A stretch of 64,000 nucleotides of DNA from WYEN01 sp049976205 (GTDB lineage Archaea; Thermoproteota; Thermoprotei_A; Sulfolobales; AG1). The notes beneath the pieces were generated by a model. That model was not told the DNA's origin and made no database searches. It saw nothing but the letters and a program-made list of their open reading frames with translations. Below are positions 1 through 6,862 of the stretch, piece after piece (the first letter of the stretch is position 1; each line of letters starts with the position of its first letter). The DNA lies in NCBI GenBank assembly GCA_049976205.1, contig JBMFIR010000002.1, positions 1-64,000 on the forward strand, read 5' to 3'. A program made the translations under genes and the position numbers.

Positions 1-340
1 CAACATCACCTGGACTTAAGCTACTTTTACTACCACCATCTAGTTTAATATCGGGATTAGTGCATGACGCGTTTTCTTTTATATAGACTTTCTGTATTGT
101 CACCACTGATGTTCCGATATTCTTTACTGTAACGTTAAATGTTGCATTAATATTGCTACCAACTGTCTTATTAACCAACCTGGCGTCCTGGAAGATCTGT
201 AACTTCTCTGTTGGTCCTATTGCTGAGCCGAATATTCCGTAGATCCATGCCACCACTATTACTGCTATCGCTATTGTTACTGCTATGAGAATTATTGTTG
301 CTATTAGTGGAGATATTGCTTTCTTAAATCTCATAATCAT
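1..340 (-). CDS. type IV pilin-like protein, N-terminal part (3' end off the window)
   Basis: Secreted filament-subunit type protein, seen only as its first 113 codons because it runs off the left edge. Translation from ATG 340 (or ATG 334, six bases further) gives a short basic leader ending FKKA, then the hydrophobic helix beginning ISPLIATIIL and ending WIYG. This is the class III signal of archaeal type IV pilins (PF07790-like), normally cut by the PibD/FlaK peptidase just after the Ala. The following segment is rich in Thr, Val and Asn with several N-x-S/T sequons, as in the exposed beta domain of surface pilins. Whether it is an adhesion pilin or another secreted filament protein cannot be told. 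A palindrome and TATA-like box sit just upstream. Confidence 0.7.
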   Translation of the reverse strand, partial: MIMRFKKAISPLIATIILIAVTIAIAVIVVAWIYGIFGSAIGPTEKLQIFQDARLVNKTVGSNINATFNVTVKNIGTSVVTIQKVYIKENASCTNPDIKLDGGSKSSLSPGDV

Positions 341-352
341 TTTTTAACCCGA

Positions 353-382
353 TCCATCTTTTTTGATGGAGCTTATAAAATT
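353..382 (-). promoter_or_regulatory. promoter of the pilin-like gene with an operator-like palindrome
   Basis: Read on the minus strand, a TATA-like TTTTATAAG lies at about 380-372, and the perfect 6-bp inverted repeat TCCATC/GATGGA with a six-base homopolymer spacer occupies 353-370. The repeat falls between the TATA box and the expected transcription start near 350. A repressor bound there would block initiation. The palindrome is directly visible; its role as an operator is inferred. Confidence 0.35.
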
Positions 383-556
383 TATAGTCAAATTTTTCTT
401 TATGATATTCATTACTTGGTGTTAAAGAAATATTATTAGAACCGTAATACCTAGATCATGGTTTCTTAACTAATTGATTTACTTTATTTTAATTCAGTGT
501 ATACACTGTTTCTTAGAATTACTTTACTGTTTCTATGATCCCTTGTATTCTAGGTA

Positions 557-889
557 TTAATTATCGAGCAAGTATTTGTCTAGGTGAAAAAGATCTTCTT
601 TAGAAATAATGTTTCTAAAGATCCTCACTCCCTCAAGCTCAAGTAATTTTCTCTTGAATTCTCTTCCTAGTGAGTAGCCTGATAAATCTCTATTCTCCTT
701 AACTACTCTGTGGCAAGGTATTTTCACAATCTCTTTGTTTCTAGATAGTATACGAGCTATTTTTCTCGGGTGCTGTCCTGTGACCCTGGCTAGGGATCTA
801 TACGTCGTTACTTTACCTACTGGGATGAGTTGAAGTAGTGTGTAAACTACTTCTTCTATTGTTTTTTCATCTATTTTCTTTTTCTTCAT
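557..889 (-). CDS. ogt: methylated-DNA--protein-cysteine methyltransferase, short form
   Basis: Suicide repair protein that takes O6-alkyl groups from guanine onto its own cysteine. The 110 residues hold the DNA-binding/active-site domain: IPVGKVTTYRSLA near residues 22-34 (winged helix) and the active-site motif IPCHRVV with Cys59. The catalytic cysteine is present, so this is not an alkyltransferase-like (ATL) protein, where Trp replaces it. The N-terminal domain of usual 150-175 residue archaeal Ogt proteins is absent. ATG 889 follows the stop of the upstream minus-strand gene by about ten bases, so the two are probably cotranscribed. Confidence 0.82.
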   Translation of the reverse strand: MKKKKIDEKTIEEVVYTLLQLIPVGKVTTYRSLARVTGQHPRKIARILSRNKEIVKIPCHRVVKENRDLSGYSLGREFKRKLLELEGVRIFRNIISKEDLFHLDKYLLDN

Positions 890-899
890 TAATATCTCC

Positions 900-1346
900 T
901 CAGTAGATCTTCAGATATATGTAGAATAATACTTCTGAGACCCCAATAACCATTCCTAAGGCATTAACCAATAAACTACTTGATGCTCCTAGAGGAACCC
1001 TGAATGATTTCTTGGAGAATGGGTATAAGAGATCTACACCTCTATAGGTTACTGAATCACCTACTAAATGTGATATGAAACCAGCAACGAACCCGATAAT
1101 TAATGTTTTAATATACTCATATGGTATACCCAGACTAACTAACAAAAATAGAATCACTAGAACCATTAGGGTAAGGAAAGATATGTTGTGGAAAACTCTT
1201 CTATGACCAATTCTTAAATCAAGATCTGGAGCAATCGATCCAAGAAAACCTCCGATAATTAGCAGCGGAGCATACATTGTCTCAAGAAAAAATCCTGATA
1301 CTAAAGAAGATCCTACGCCGAAGACTATGTGAACATCTCTTCTCAT
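900..1346 (-). CDS. YdjM/DUF457-type membrane-bound putative metal-dependent hydrolase
   Basis: A 148-residue integral membrane protein with about four hydrophobic segments. The family pattern is clear: an early His (RRDVHIVFG), GSIAPDLDLRIGHRR with HNI following, HLVGDSVTYRGVDLLYPF in the middle, and a hydrophobic C-terminal helix. The conserved His and Asp residues are thought to hold a metal in the YdjM family, but no substrate is established, so the hydrolase label is a family-level statement. The start lies next to the gene-free origin region, from which this gene points away. It is probably transcribed together with the downstream alkyltransferase gene. Confidence 0.7.
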   Translation of the reverse strand: MRRDVHIVFGVGSSLVSGFFLETMYAPLLIIGGFLGSIAPDLDLRIGHRRVFHNISFLTLMVLVILFLLVSLGIPYEYIKTLIIGFVAGFISHLVGDSVTYRGVDLLYPFSKKSFRVPLGASSSLLVNALGMVIGVSEVLFYIYLKIY

Positions 1347-1396
1347 ACTATCTCTAAGAAAGAAGATATTGAATTAAATATATGTTTTCACAATGA

Positions 1397-1439
1397 ATCA
1401 AACCCCTCCGCTTCTTTTGAAAACCACTTTTATCCCACC
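1397..1439 (-). promoter_or_regulatory. ORB-like repeat a (degenerate, extended)
   Basis: Read on the minus strand, TTTTCAAAAGAAGC is followed by GGAGGGGTTTG. It matches the G-tract and right half of the dyad of the other copies but has lost the left half. Its outer end (plus strand CCACTTTTATCCCACC, 1424-1439) matches copy d in 14 of 16 positions, so the repeat unit here is longer than a mini-ORB. Confidence 0.45.
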
Positions 1440-1670
1440 AAGATCATAAGATCTCATCAAGTTTTTAACAACAAGAAAACATATAAACATCCAAATTTTT
1501 CCATAACTGAACTCTTGAAGCTTCCAAGGATCTTTTTGTTCAGACTCTCTACCTCTAACATAGAGGATTAGAAGATATTCGTAGTCCAAAATGGAGATAC
1601 TAGTCATAAACTTCATTTATTAGCCTCAAATAAAACCTATATTTACTACATTAATACAAACCAAAACGTT

Positions 1671-1699
1671 ACCCCGACCCCTCAGGTTCCCATGGAAAA
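1671..1699 (-). promoter_or_regulatory. ORB-like repeat b
   Basis: Minus strand reads TTTTCCATGGGAAC then CTGAGGGGTCGGGG. The near-dyad TTCCATGGGAA followed by the TGAGGGGT tract is the full archaeal ORB layout. Its G-tract points left, away from the AT-rich core. Confidence 0.65.
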
Positions 1700-1869
1700 T
1701 TATTATTACAATTTCACAGAAATAAGAATTTGATGAAAAAGAAAGAGTGTAGTGAAACTAACGTAAATGATATTATGAATTGATTCATTATTTTATGAAT
1801 CTAAGTAAGATATTAATGAATCTTTTTCATGGATCAATCATTTTTGGCTCTTATGCGCTTTCTTATAAA

Positions 1870-1897
1870 TTTCTCCATAGGAAGCTGAGGGGTGGGG
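1870..1897 (+). promoter_or_regulatory. ORB-like repeat c
   Basis: Plus strand reads TTTCTCCATAGGAAGC then TGAGGGGTGGGG. It is inverted relative to copy b, with about 170 bases of AT-rich DNA between them, so an Orc1/Cdc6 pair would face each other across the core. Confidence 0.65.
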
Positions 1898-1964
1898 AGG
1901 ATGCGATCATATACACTAATGATCTGGAGAAAACTAATGATTTTACCATATAGCTAACTAATTT

Positions 1965-2006
1965 GCCGACCCCCTCATTTCCTGTAGAGACCATTTCTAT
2001 CCCACC
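1965..2006 (-). promoter_or_regulatory. ORB-like repeat d (extended)
   Basis: Minus strand reads TCTCTACAGGAAA then TGAGGGGGTCGGC. On the outer side it carries the same 16-base extension as copy a (plus strand CCATTTCTATCCCACC, 1991-2006). It lies between copy c and the sec61 beta promoter. Confidence 0.6.
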
Positions 2007-2095
2007 TTCTATTATTCAGTATAGATTAATTCTATTTTGTGTTGAGATAAAAATAAATATTAGAGTGAGTAATATCTTATTTAGAGGAGATTTAA

Positions 2096-2269
2096 ATGAG
2101 TGTTAGGAGGAAGAGAGAGGGGCCTGGCCCAGCCACTGCTGCAGGTTTAGTATCTTTCTATAGAGATATTGAGCCAACAATTCAGTTTAAGCCAATGTTT
2201 ATATTTCTTCTCACAGCCACTCTCATAGCTCTTATTGCTGTTCTAAGGATCTTTCTCAACCCATTTTAA
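2096..2269 (+). CDS. secG: preprotein translocase subunit Sec61 beta (SecG)
   Basis: Small tail-anchored subunit of the SecYEG/Sec61 translocon. The 57 codons give a basic start MSVRRKREG, the diagnostic GPGPATAAGLVSFYRD at residues 9-24, and one membrane helix (FIFLLTATLIALIAVLRIFL) before the C-terminus, exactly the archaeal Sec61 beta layout and length. A GGAG-type ribosome site (about 2083-2089) precedes the ATG by a normal distance. It is the first gene to the right of the probable origin and leads a run of plus-strand genes. Confidence 0.93.
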   Translation: MSVRRKREGPGPATAAGLVSFYRDIEPTIQFKPMFIFLLTATLIALIAVLRIFLNPF

Positions 2270-2282
2270 CTAGGTTTTTTAG

Positions 2283-2669
2283 ATGTCTACTAATGAATCA
2301 TATGTGAGATGCTTAAGAGACATAATTGATTTTCTACGAAATTATCTTCCTCCTGACGCGGATTTCGCCGTTCCTCTATATGATTCATTATCTGCGACCT
2401 ATTTCCTAAGTAGAGAGGGAGTGTTTATATCTCAGAAAAGAGTTGAGGAGCATCTTCCTTTCTTAAGTAAAATACCTAGGAGAATTTCCTTGGAGTATCT
2501 ACCGCAGTCTATTCTCAGAAGTATTGATTTGTGTGATTTAATTAAAGGCATCATCAAAGAAAATATGAGATGGCTAAATTTGAATAATGAGAATCATGTA
2601 TATTATATCACTGCCAAGAGAATTGTTTCTGATAAAGACAGTATCCTTCGATTATTCAAGTGCTCTTAA
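2283..2669 (+). CDS. conserved-looking hypothetical protein
   Basis: 128 residues with no motif I recognise. It begins 13 bases after the secG stop and ends 7 bases before the next start, so it is in the same transcription unit. It looks soluble, with a central segment SATYFLSREGVFISQKRVEEHLPFL and a His/Tyr-rich C-terminal strand. ATG 2283 is the first in-frame start and is well placed. I cannot give a function. Confidence 0.65.
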   Translation: MSTNESYVRCLRDIIDFLRNYLPPDADFAVPLYDSLSATYFLSREGVFISQKRVEEHLPFLSKIPRRISLEYLPQSILRSIDLCDLIKGIIKENMRWLNLNNENHVYYITAKRIVSDKDSILRLFKCS

Positions 2670-2676
2670 TAATTAG

Positions 2677-3720
2677 GTGTCTTTATTGAAAATTGGTAAA
2701 TTAAGACCTGATCTATTAGAGAAATATGTCTTAAACAGGGTCGGTTTCATAGATCACAGAGTTATTATAGGCGGCAGAGTCGGAGAAGATGCTGCATTAA
2801 TAGATCTTGGTGATGAGAAGGTCTTGGTTGTTCACACGGATCCTATAACTGGTTCAATAGATCTATTAGGGATCTTAGGGATCTTGGTTCCATCAAACGA
2901 TATTGTTGTAAGAGGTGTGAAGCCTTCTTGGGCTAGTGTCACAATTTTTCTAACACCAAATACAGAGGAGCGTGAGATAGATCGAATAACTAAGCAGCTT
3001 CATGAGACAGCTGAGAAACTTGAGATAATGATTATTGGTGGACACACCGAGTACACAGATGCTGTTAAAAGACCTGTCGTAGTGACTACGATGATTGGTG
3101 TCGGGGACTTGGGAAAGATCGTGACTACATCTGGTGCTAGAGTCGGGGATCTAATTATTTTGACTAAGACGATAGGTATTGAGGCTACGGCTATTATAGC
3201 TAGAGAATTCAGAGATCTTCTTGAGAGAAAAGGTGTGTCCAAAAACATAATTGAGAGAGCAACTAGATACTATGAAAAGATCTCTGTTATGAAAGAAGCA
3301 CTCCTACTCTCATCTCGTAAATATGTGAATGCAATGCATGATCCTACAGAGGGAGGTGTTCTAGCAGGTTTAGCCGAGCTTGCTTACGCATCTAATAAAT
3401 CAATTATTGTATACAAGGAATCACTTCCATTATCAGAGGAGACAAAAATTTTATCGAATATACTTCGCCTTGATCCTCTCAGAATACTGTCCTCAGGATC
3501 TCTGCTTGCAGCCGTGAAGAGAGAATATATAAATGAAGCCCTAGATCTCTTGAAACGAGAAGGGATTGAGGCATCAATTATTGGAGAGGTTGTTGAAAAG
3601 AAAGATTATTTAGTTAAAATAGTGTCTGAGGAAAAAACCCAGTATGTTACAAATATCTATGTCGAGGATCCCTTAATAGAATTATTTAATAAATACTACA
3701 GCGGTGAGGTGAGTCTTTAA
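2677..3720 (+). CDS. AIR synthase-related protein, HypE-like
   Basis: 347-residue member of the PurM/HypE/ThiL ATP-binding superfamily. The N-terminal domain has GRVGEDAALIDLG (about residues 33-45) and VHTDPITG with the conserved Asp; then GGHTEY; the C-terminal domain has MHDPTEGGVLAGLAELA (about 220-236). True HypE ends in a PRxC tail whose Cys carries the cyanide group; this protein ends YYSGEVSL with no such Cys, and no hydrogenase genes are in the window. It is therefore better called HypE-like (COG1973/COG0309 type) of unknown substrate. GTG 2677 is chosen because it directly follows the preceding stop. Confidence 0.7.
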   Translation: MSLLKIGKLRPDLLEKYVLNRVGFIDHRVIIGGRVGEDAALIDLGDEKVLVVHTDPITGSIDLLGILGILVPSNDIVVRGVKPSWASVTIFLTPNTEEREIDRITKQLHETAEKLEIMIIGGHTEYTDAVKRPVVVTTMIGVGDLGKIVTTSGARVGDLIILTKTIGIEATAIIAREFRDLLERKGVSKNIIERATRYYEKISVMKEALLLSSRKYVNAMHDPTEGGVLAGLAELAYASNKSIIVYKESLPLSEETKILSNILRLDPLRILSSGSLLAAVKREYINEALDLLKREGIEASIIGEVVEKKDYLVKIVSEEKTQYVTNIYVEDPLIELFNKYYSGEVSL

Positions 3721-3757
3721 AATATTTATAAAATACTCAGGTATTGGAGCAAGTCAA

Positions 3758-4237
3758 TTGAGAAGTCGAAGGGTATATGAATATCTAGCTATTATGAAAA
3801 GAATAGAGAATGAGTCTAGAGGTGTTGTTAGATTAAGAGATATTTCTAGAGCAATGAATATTAAGCCAGCCTCTGCCCACGAGTACTTAGAGAAGCTGTC
3901 TTCTTCAGGATATGTTGAGAAGATTAAAAGAGGGGAGTACAGAGTTTCTAAAAGAGGGGAGCGAGAATTGATTCTTAGAATGTGGGCTCACGGCGTTATT
4001 GAAACGTATTTGCACAAAATTCTTGGAATAGATCCTGATAAAGCATGTTTAATAGCTTCAAAAATCGACTATATAATGCCACTCGATGCTGTAGAAAAAC
4101 TATGCGCAGCCCTAGGACACCCAAGTAGGTGTCCTCATAATCACCTTATTCCTCATAAAGACCATGGGTTAATTAGTGAGAATGATAAGTATCTTCTATG
4201 CTTCACATATAATATATCTTATAGAAGTAAGGAGTAA
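3758..4237 (+). CDS. DtxR/MntR-family metal-dependent transcriptional regulator
   Basis: DNA-binding repressor of the iron/manganese-sensing DtxR family, 159 residues. The N-terminal winged helix (MRSRRVYEYLAIMKRI through SSGYVEKIKRGEYRVSKRG, residues 1-70) is followed by a dimerisation/metal domain containing GHPSRCPHNHLIP near residues 122-134, a hallmark of the family. The SH3-like third domain of larger DtxR proteins is absent, as in MntR. The start is TTG 3758, about 37 bases after the HypE-like gene. What metal it reads and which promoters it controls are not visible. Confidence 0.72.
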   Translation: MRSRRVYEYLAIMKRIENESRGVVRLRDISRAMNIKPASAHEYLEKLSSSGYVEKIKRGEYRVSKRGERELILRMWAHGVIETYLHKILGIDPDKACLIASKIDYIMPLDAVEKLCAALGHPSRCPHNHLIPHKDHGLISENDKYLLCFTYNISYRSKE

Positions 4238-4254
4238 GTGACACTTCTCTATCT

Positions 4255-5151
4255 CTAATTAGAAATTATTTTATATTGAACATATCTTGTGTAGAACTTA
4301 TCTAGAATCTCTTCGTCTATCTCAAAAGGAAAACCTCTCTCAACTCTCCAACCAGAGATTAATGAGGCTTTTAAAATAGCATCTAGAGGATCAGACTCTT
4401 CTAATAAAGCTACTGTTGATGCTAGAAAAATATCTCCACAACCAGTTTCGTCTCCATCGACTCCGCCTCTATAAGAATAGATCCTGTAAATCCCCTTACC
4501 TCGGATATATGCCACAGAACCTTCTCTGCCTAGTGAAACAATTGAGATAAGAGGATCCACGATCCTACTAATGATCTTGATCACAGCCAAAGGATCTGTG
4601 TCTATTGTAGCTAATTCGTAGATCCCTCCGTGAAGAATCTTTACTCCCCTGAAGAGACTAAGTGTCTCTACATCAATATAATTCTTTAATAAATTATTCT
4701 CTCGGGAGTACCGAGTGAAACCTTGAATATCTATTGCTACATAATATCCTCTCGAAATAATTCTCTTTAAATTATCTAAGGAAATCTCTCTATATACTGG
4801 AGAAATAATATACATCGTATTATTGTCTTGATCCTCGAATAATAGATCTATATCACACCCTTTATTCAATAAATAGGTTGTTCGTATTGATCCATGATAG
4901 ATGTGTCTAAAGATAAAGTGAGCATCACATAGATCTTTAAAAGAAATTTTGTTAATTAAGAAACCAAGTTTCTCTTTACTTAGTGACTCAAGGATCTTCT
5001 TACTTGGTTTTGTTATGATGTTATAATCCTTATTTAAAATATGAAGTATATATCCCCCGTATAGTGCGGGTCCACCATATCTCCTTTGCACAGTATTCTC
5101 TCTCTCAATAATATCTTCAGTGAAGCTTGTGACTAATCTAATCTTCTTCAT
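4255..5151 (-). CDS. PfkB/ribokinase-family sugar kinase-like protein
   Basis: Likely a phosphotransferase of the ribokinase fold. The diagnostic second PfkB signature is near the C-terminus: VDGDETGCGDIFLASTVALL, with the anion-hole GCGD and catalytic Asp; RYGGPALYGG near the N-terminus is the sugar-side motif. The open frame reaches back to 5226, but ATG 5151 (MKKIRLVTSF) is preferred: it gives about 298 residues, normal for the family, and has AGGAGG three bases upstream, lying in the poly-Glu codons of the overlapping upstream gene. The preceding 25 residues are Lys/Arg-rich and look like out-of-frame translation of that tract. The substrate cannot be inferred. Confidence 0.65.
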   Translation of the reverse strand: MKKIRLVTSFTEDIIERENTVQRRYGGPALYGGYILHILNKDYNIITKPSKKILESLSKEKLGFLINKISFKDLCDAHFIFRHIYHGSIRTTYLLNKGCDIDLLFEDQDNNTMYIISPVYREISLDNLKRIISRGYYVAIDIQGFTRYSRENNLLKNYIDVETLSLFRGVKILHGGIYELATIDTDPLAVIKIISRIVDPLISIVSLGREGSVAYIRGKGIYRIYSYRGGVDGDETGCGDIFLASTVALLEESDPLDAILKASLISGWRVERGFPFEIDEEILDKFYTRYVQYKIISN

Positions 5152-5440
5152 CTTCCTCCTCTTCTTCCTCTTCCTCTTCAATGCGACCTGTAGACTTACC
5201 CCATTCACTACTCTCTGAATGAGCATATATGTGGTTTCTCAAATCTTCTTCTGAGAAGAAGTAAACAGTTTTCTCGGGAGTTACTGAAGATGATTTCTTA
5301 TCACTTGGACAAATAATATTTATATCACTGCATATAGGGCATATGAATAGGCCTGTGGACTCGTCTTTACATGTCTCAATAATTTCTCCTGGTCTGAGAG
5401 TGATCTTTACTCTAATCCATTTAGGTCTCCACTGATACAT
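5138..5440 (-). CDS. small zinc-finger-like protein with an acidic poly-Glu tail
   Basis: 100-residue protein of unknown role. It has a CPIC pair at about residues 34-37, a later NHIYAH pair (H-x3-H) in SEEDLRNHIYAHS, and thus a C2H2-like spacing with a long loop. It ends in an almost pure Glu/Asp run of about 14 residues. The last 14 bases overlap the kinase-like gene downstream, whose ribosome site is inside the Glu codons, so translation of the two is probably coupled. It could bind nucleic acid or a basic protein partner; neither is shown. ATG 5440 is the only good start. Confidence 0.6.
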   Translation of the reverse strand: MYQWRPKWIRVKITLRPGEIIETCKDESTGLFICPICSDINIICPSDKKSSSVTPEKTVYFFSEEDLRNHIYAHSESSEWGKSTGRIEEEEEEEEEDEED

Positions 5441-5489
5441 TTCTCTCCAAAACAGAGATTATGTTCCTCATGTATTTAATATTGATGTA

Positions 5490-6527
5490 TCAAGGATCAG
5501 TGATCTCCTTAAGAGAAGCATATCTATTGATTTGATTCCTCAGATCCATGGCTACTCCCTCTCCTCTTACTCCCAGTAAATAAATATTGGAGCTGTTTAG
5601 TGCATCTCTTATCTCTTCAAGAACCTTAGGATCCACACCATAAGGAATCATGTGATGAAGAACAAAAATCCTCTCTAAAACAATATTTTCTTCACTATTT
5701 AGTAGACCTGCCCATCTAATCTCCGCCACGCCTCTTGAAGTAGCATCTGGAGGAGGAGGATAATCCTTGCAGTAGCTCATTTGAATATTAACTAAGTAGT
5801 GATTTGGTGGAGCTGTATTTCTTAACATATTAGATACTGTAAGGAATATATGTGTTCTAGACGCTTTTGTTGCGTGTAGAACAATATCCCAGTTGGGTTC
5901 TCTTCCTCTTATTCCATATGATATGCTTAACAAACCAACCCATCTAAGCTTAGATGCCTCATCTATATATTTTTCATAGAGATCTTTGGAAGAAACTCTC
6001 TCAAAAAATCTATTCATTGGATATGCCACTACTAGATTCCTGTATCTAATGACTCTACCATTTCTTAAAACAATTATTTTTCTCAACGGATCTATTTTTC
6101 TAGGCGAGTAAAAAGTGTACTCTGCACATCCTCCAAGAATCTTTTCTTTTATAGTTCTTCCAGGTTCTCTCATGAAGCAGATCTCTGAGAACTCAGTAGG
6201 TAGCCACCACGGAATAAGATCTTTCTTCCAACATGAGATCTTAGAGAAAAGATCTCCTGATTTAGCAATTCTTAATCTAGGTTTCAAGCATATTGTCTCG
6301 AAACCCAAGTCATCTAGATCAGATTTCTCGTCTCTGGAAAAAACAATATACATCTTCTCCACAGTAAAACCACTAGTGTAATAAGTCCCTGTATATGCAC
6401 CGGGCTCCACAGAGTCCTCTATTACTAGGATATCTCTTTCTCCTTTCTCACATAGTTTTTTTATAAGTGGTATTGAGGATAGATCCAGCCCTAAGATAAT
6501 GTTTTCTCTCTCCTCGCCAAAAAACAT
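5490..6527 (-). CDS. putative FAD/NAD(P)-binding oxidoreductase (amine-oxidase-like, divergent)
   Basis: 345 residues. The N-terminus ENIILGLDLSSIPLIKKL followed by ILVIEDSVEPGAYTGTYY resembles a Rossmann strand-helix-strand with the acidic end of beta 2 and a degenerate GG doublet, as in flavin amine oxidases and UDP-galactopyranose mutase. The C-terminus NIYLLGVRGEGVAMDLRNQI resembles the last FAD-contacting motif of that superfamily. The canonical GxGxxG is degenerate (GLDLSS), so cofactor binding is uncertain. Its ATG overlaps the stop of the upstream small gene in TAATG, so the two are translationally coupled. Confidence 0.45.
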   Translation of the reverse strand: MFFGEERENIILGLDLSSIPLIKKLCEKGERDILVIEDSVEPGAYTGTYYTSGFTVEKMYIVFSRDEKSDLDDLGFETICLKPRLRIAKSGDLFSKISCWKKDLIPWWLPTEFSEICFMREPGRTIKEKILGGCAEYTFYSPRKIDPLRKIIVLRNGRVIRYRNLVVAYPMNRFFERVSSKDLYEKYIDEASKLRWVGLLSISYGIRGREPNWDIVLHATKASRTHIFLTVSNMLRNTAPPNHYLVNIQMSYCKDYPPPPDATSRGVAEIRWAGLLNSEENIVLERIFVLHHMIPYGVDPKVLEEIRDALNSSNIYLLGVRGEGVAMDLRNQINRYASLKEITDP

Positions 6528-6796
6528 TACTTACTACCCATAGCTTTTGTTCTAGCACTAATTACTATAACACATAGTTTACTTCCATAAATCACATCTA
6601 TTAAGTCAGGATCTAGTCTCGCAATCTCGTATATGTCTTGTATATTATCTCCACAAAGAATCTTTGTTTCTAAACCTTCTCGCTCAAAGAGAGGCTTTAT
6701 TCTCTCAATATACTCTCTATCTCCTAGATCCATTATTGCTGTATAGAGAATTCTTATACTCACGCCGTTGGGTCCTGTAGTGTAGTTGAACCACAA
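6527..6796 (-). CDS. small hypothetical protein
   Basis: 89 residues of mixed alpha/beta appearance (ILYTAIMDLGDREYIERIKPLF, then KLCVIVISARTKAMG), with no motif I recognise. It is the first gene of the minus-strand run that includes the FAD-type oxidoreductase; their stop and start overlap by one base. Start choice is uncertain: the frame is open to 6796 but a downstream start in the same frame is possible. It is divergent from the ZPR1-type gene, with about 65 bases between them. Confidence 0.5.
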   Translation of the reverse strand: MWFNYTTGPNGVSIRILYTAIMDLGDREYIERIKPLFEREGLETKILCGDNIQDIYEIARLDPDLIDVIYGSKLCVIVISARTKAMGSK

Positions 6797-6862
6797 TGTT
6801 GATTTCTCCTTATAATAAAAGAATTTATTGATAATATTAGCTTATGTATTAGGGGAGGATTC

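Larger units (their letters stand above)
1397..2006. other. probable chromosomal replication origin (oriC)
   Basis: Between the YdjM-type gene and sec61 beta lie about 750 bases with no convincing gene. Four copies of a G-rich repeat with half-dyad fit the archaeal origin recognition box (Orc1/Cdc6 site): roughly TYTCCANAGGAA, then TGAGGGGT and GG. They sit at 1397-1439 (minus, weak), 1671-1699 (minus), 1870-1897 (plus) and 1965-2006 (minus). The two central copies point their G-tracts outward and flank 1700-1869, which is very rich in A and T and would be the unwinding element. Genes left of it run leftward and genes right of it run rightward. ORBs flanking an AT-rich core is the known plan of Aeropyrum and Sulfolobus oriC1. 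No cdc6 gene is visible nearby. Confidence 0.72.

Noticed and set aside
557..889. Alkyltransferase-like (ATL) protein
   Set aside because: ATL proteins have Trp in place of the active Cys; here PCHRV is intact.
1329..1616. Open frames of 80 (plus) and 72 (minus) codons over the left part of the intergenic region
   Set aside because: They overlap each other and ORB-like repeat a, have no family-like sequence and no convincing ribosome site; chance frames in the origin region.
1901..1957. ATG with a GGGGAGG site just after ORB c, 18 codons
   Set aside because: The apparent ribosome site is the G-tract of the repeat; the peptide is very short and featureless.
2677..3720. Calling the AIR synthase-family protein a true hydrogenase maturation factor HypE
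   Set aside because: The C-terminal PRxC cysteine is absent and no hydrogenase or hyp genes are present.
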